Shown: one piece after another, positions 3,678-6,086 of the stretch
How positions within the stretch are numbered: the first letter of the stretch is position 1
How the letters are laid out: every line of letters begins with the position of its first letter
Origin: Bacteroidales bacterium
GTDB taxonomy: Bacteria; Bacteroidota; Bacteroidia; Bacteroidales; JAADJA01
NCBI GenBank assembly: GCA_021107975.1
Contig: JAIORT010000053.1
Span: 1 to 6,086, forward strand
Length of the DNA: 6,086 nucleotides
Direction of reading: 5' to 3'
Position numbers and translations under genes: made by a program
The notes under the pieces: generated by a model
Seen by the model: the letters and a program-made list of their open reading frames with translations, nothing else
What the model was told of the DNA's origin: nothing
Database searches by the model: none

Positions 3678-5558
3678 TTAATCATAAAACATCCACGAAA
3701 TCCCAAACCTGAAACCTCCGTCTTGCATAGGGTAAGATGGTACGGTAAAATAGCTGAAATCTTTAAAAAGGAAACCCAGGTTATGATATTTTAAAAATAA
3801 TCTTGCTCTTTTAATTTGTAGGTTTAGAAACACATTAGCGTATATATAGTCTCCAACTTCTTTCTCATTTTGAATATAAAAGTTTCTTGTTGCAGGCATA
3901 TATGAATACCCATAATAGCTCGTATTGTAAAATGCATCAATACCTGTTTGTATAATTGCTGCTTGTTTAAAAAGGTCTTTTGTGTAATAAACAGAAAGGT
4001 TACCAATAAGTTCAGGCAATCGAATTGCGCCGGTATTGGAAGCATCCTGATAGATGATTCTTGTATCAAAACTCCAGTTTCCGGCATTAAAAAGTTTTCT
4101 TACATAAGCATTCAAAATGTTCATGCCATTATCTAATTGGGCAGGTATCGCAAGTGTGTCCAGATAAACGAAACTTCCAATATTAATAAGTTTAACGCCT
4201 GCTTGCAGATTTTTATAATTATATTCAAAGGTATTGATGAAAAAACTTTGCTTTCTAAAGTTATTTTCCCATTTAAAATGGTTAGAAGAATAGTAATTAT
4301 AAAACCTTCCGGCTTCTTGTAAGGCAGAAGTAACTTTATATTTAAGATTACCGAACTTAGTATTAAAAGATAGTTTGCCTGTTAAGTTATAATCTCCCAC
4401 ATAAGAGTTGCCGGTAACGTAATCAGCATAGAAATCAAGTTTCAATTTCCTGGAAATACTAAAGGCAACGTTACCATAAGGAATTAATTGATTATAGATT
4501 TTTTTTACAGAATCAATAGAATTCTCAACATAAAGATATTTCAATGCAAAATTAAAAGTAAGGAGTTGGTCTTTTGTATTATCGGCATTTGTCCATGAAA
4601 TCTGATTTTCTACTTTATAAATATATGTTGAATCATAAGAAGGGTTCACCGTATCAAAAGTAAAATGATAAAAAGAGCTGTCTTTTAAGTTGTCTTCATA
4701 TATATACGTATATTTTGATAAAAGAATAGAATATGAAATAACTCCCGGTGATATTTTATGTGTTTTGTCCGGTTTATTAGTATCTGCTGGATTAAAACTC
4801 TCCTTGCCCGATATTTTAAATAATTGTTTTACATAAAAGCTATTCTCCTTAAGACGGTTATGAGCACCCGTAAGATTTACCTCAATACCATCCCTGGAAG
4901 TGATAATATTTTGTTCAAATACAGAATCATATTTAATTCCGCCGTTTTCTTCAACCTGTATTTTATTATGAATGTAATTAGCCAAAACCATATAACGATA
5001 ATTCCTGGTCTGAAACCTGGTTTTCAACACAAAATTTTTATCATCTGCTTTCTGGTTTATATAATATCCCGGCGAATTGACATACCGGAAGTGCAATCCG
5101 ATATTGAACCAGCTTGCCACATTTTGTGAGTGATTAACATAAAGGTTTTGTTCTTTTTTCGCTCCCATAATATAAAATAATTGAGTATATGGACGTCCTA
5201 CCCAGTAATATTTTATACTATCGTTAAAAAAAAGGTATTTATCAAACGAGTGAATACCGAAATTAAAACCGCTTGTCAGGTAAGGTTTATATACCATATC
5301 CAATGAAGCAAGCCCTGTATTTCCCAGGGTAGCATAATAATTATTTGGTTTTGTAAGAGGATTATATTTTTCGATGTTGGTAATTAGAGTATCTATTTCT
5401 TTTAAAAAGCCCGGTCCTTGTTTTTCGAAATTGTTATAGAAGAAATAAACTTTCGATGAATCAAGAGAATTCATTAAAGAATCCTGTGAGAATAAAGGTA
5501 AATACAGATATAACAAGAATATCAATAATACCTGACTTTTATTGAGAAGTTTCGACAT
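3678..5558 (-). CDS. Porin_10-type putative outer-membrane beta-barrel protein
   Basis: A 626-residue exported protein, translated from the ATG at 5558. A signal peptide occupies about 1-25 (two lysines, hydrophobic stretch 10-20, end P-L-F-S-Q25). The mature part has the look of the Bacteroidota 'putative porin' family: L78-G-N-T-G-L-A near the start, V120-G-R-P-Y-T-Q-L-F-Y-I-M-G-A-K-K-E-Q, then N152-I-G-L-H-F-R-Y with N-Q-K-A-D, followed by many alternating aromatic strands and a last strand F-R-F-G-I-S-W-M-F-Y-D. It contains no cysteine, unlike the OprO-type porin next door. Members of this family are largely uncharacterised, so neither substrate nor pore activity is certain. Its direction, opposite to the sulfur genes and meeting them tail to tail, argues against co-regulation. 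It has its own probable promoter at 5580-5587. Confidence 0.85.
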   Translation of the reverse strand: MSKLLNKSQVLLIFLLYLYLPLFSQDSLMNSLDSSKVYFFYNNFEKQGPGFLKEIDTLITNIEKYNPLTKPNNYYATLGNTGLASLDMVYKPYLTSGFNFGIHSFDKYLFFNDSIKYYWVGRPYTQLFYIMGAKKEQNLYVNHSQNVASWFNIGLHFRYVNSPGYYINQKADDKNFVLKTRFQTRNYRYMVLANYIHNKIQVEENGGIKYDSVFEQNIITSRDGIEVNLTGAHNRLKENSFYVKQLFKISGKESFNPADTNKPDKTHKISPGVISYSILLSKYTYIYEDNLKDSSFYHFTFDTVNPSYDSTYIYKVENQISWTNADNTKDQLLTFNFALKYLYVENSIDSVKKIYNQLIPYGNVAFSISRKLKLDFYADYVTGNSYVGDYNLTGKLSFNTKFGNLKYKVTSALQEAGRFYNYYSSNHFKWENNFRKQSFFINTFEYNYKNLQAGVKLINIGSFVYLDTLAIPAQLDNGMNILNAYVRKLFNAGNWSFDTRIIYQDASNTGAIRLPELIGNLSVYYTKDLFKQAAIIQTGIDAFYNTSYYGYSYMPATRNFYIQNEKEVGDYIYANVFLNLQIKRARLFLKYHNLGFLFKDFSYFTVPSYPMQDGGFRFGISWMFYD

Positions 5559-5579
5559 TTATTAATAACGAAGTTTTGT

Positions 5580-5587
5580 CAAAAATA
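5580..5587 (-). promoter_or_regulatory. -7 promoter element of the Porin_10-type gene
   Basis: The minus strand reads TATTTTTG, a full TAnnTTTG match 21 bp upstream of the ATG at 5558, implying a leader of only about 15-18 nt. No clear -33 TTTG is seen. It lies 5 bp from the divergent element for the gene on the other strand. Confidence 0.5.
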
Positions 5588-5592
5588 GTCAT

Positions 5593-5600
5593 TATTTTTG
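5593..5600 (+). promoter_or_regulatory. -7 promoter element of the rightmost beta-barrel gene
   Basis: TATTTTTG is a full TAnnTTTG match 25 bp upstream of the ATG at 5626. A TTTG occurs at 5575-5578, but the 14-bp spacing is shorter than the usual -33/-7 arrangement (about 19 bp). It practically touches the opposite-strand element at 5580-5587. Confidence 0.5.
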
Positions 5601-5625
5601 CATTTTAATTCTAAAATCGAGAGGT

Positions 5626-6086
5626 ATGATTAAAATTTACTTAGTTTTCTCAATTGGTCTCCTGTATTCGTTTGTCTCCTTTTCACAGGATTATTCAGAC
5701 ATGATAATTATTTCTGCATCTGTGGGTGGAAAATCATCTCACACGAATGAAAAGGAAAATGAAGACTATAATTCAAATCTATTTGATTACCGCATTAATC
5801 TTAAAGCGGGTTATTTTTTTTGGAAGAGGTCTTCAGTAGGTATTTATTCTGGTTATTCCTATCATAGTGGAAAGACGACCGTTAATGACACTGTAAAAAG
5901 TGGGCATAAATTCAATGATTTTTACATAGGACCTTATTATAAGCAATATTTTAAATTACTTTATAGATTCAGTTTTACCATGTTTACTTCAGCTTACTTT
6001 AATAGCCACAATTTTAAACCATATTTAGAGTCGAGCTATCCTCGTGTCGAAAATTCATATAATTTGACTTTTATTCCCGGATTGAG
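5626..6086 (+). CDS. Predicted outer-membrane beta-barrel protein, N-terminal part
   Basis: An open frame of 153 codons that continues past the right edge without a stop. The start ATG (5626) opens a signal peptide (M-I-K-I-Y, hydrophobic stretch, end S-F-S-Q21), followed by D-Y-S-D. The visible mature part has short strands rich in Tyr and Phe alternating with polar loops, for example Y-R-I-N-L-K-A-G-Y-F-F-W, V-G-I-Y-S-G-Y-S-Y, D-F-Y-I-G-P-Y-Y-K-Q-Y-F and F-S-F-T-M-F-T-S-A-Y-F. This is the pattern of small OmpA/OmpW-like or 'OMP_b-brl' barrels, where a G-Y/G-P-Y strand alternates with adhesion-type loops. I do not recognise a specific family and cannot name a function. An AGAGG just before the start is too close to the ATG for a normal Shine-Dalgarno site. 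It is divergent from the Porin_10-type gene, with 67 bp between start codons. Confidence 0.8.
   Translation, partial: MIKIYLVFSIGLLYSFVSFSQDYSDMIIISASVGGKSSHTNEKENEDYNSNLFDYRINLKAGYFFWKRSSVGIYSGYSYHSGKTTVNDTVKSGHKFNDFYIGPYYKQYFKLLYRFSFTMFTSAYFNSHNFKPYLESSYPRVENSYNLTFIPGL

Noticed and set aside
3824..5129. Short frames inside the Porin_10-type gene (3824-4087 minus; 3948-4136, 4137-4322 and 4824-5129 plus).
   Set aside because: All are in other frames of a continuous 626-codon gene, and none has a start region or protein features of its own.
1..6086. tRNA or rRNA genes, CRISPR arrays, insertion sequences and phage or integrase remnants.
   Set aside because: I saw no cloverleaf or rRNA-like sequence, no regularly spaced repeats, and no transposase or integrase motifs on either strand.

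Overview
The window looks like a chromosomal segment from a member of the Bacteroidota. The DNA is AT-rich, and several genes are preceded by the phylum's TAnnTTTG-type -7 promoter element. Most start codons follow A-rich leaders without a Shine-Dalgarno sequence. Exported proteins carry '...Q' signal-peptide ends or a lipobox, and two of the proteins (the Porin_10-like barrel and the OprO/P-like porin) are of types common in this phylum. I cannot place it below phylum level from sequence alone.

Layout: 1-392 (minus strand) holds a sulfur-carrier gene of the TusA/YeeD type and the 5' end of a YeeE/YedE-type transporter gene that runs off the left edge. 393-596 is a divergent control region. 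597-1292 (plus) is a Crp/Fnr-family regulator. 1293-1608 is a 316-bp control region. 1609-2595 (plus) is a lipoprotein with two rhodanese-like domains, and 2634-3677 (plus) is an OprO/OprP-type porin 38 bp downstream. 3678-5558 (minus) is a Porin_10-type barrel protein that meets the previous gene stop codon to stop codon. 5559-5625 is a second divergent promoter region. From 5626 (plus) a predicted outer-membrane barrel protein runs off the right edge.

The left two thirds read as one functional unit. Known YeeE/TsuA proteins import thiosulfate through the inner membrane, and their TusA-like partners handle the sulfane sulfur in the cytoplasm. A double-rhodanese lipoprotein at the cell envelope and an anion-type porin would supply the outer steps. 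The inferred path is: outer-membrane entry, sulfur transfer or thiosulfate handling at the envelope, inner-membrane import, then cytoplasmic sulfur relay.

The strongest unexplained signal is regulatory. Both control regions flanking the crp/fnr-like gene contain a pair of TGA-N6-TCA dyads (the Crp/Fnr recognition core), with centres 21-22 bp apart. They lie nearly the same distance from the candidate -7 elements of the rhodanese gene and of tusA-yeeE. This suggests that the local regulator controls itself and both sulfur gene sets. The right third (Porin_10-type gene and terminal barrel gene) shows no sign of belonging to this unit.
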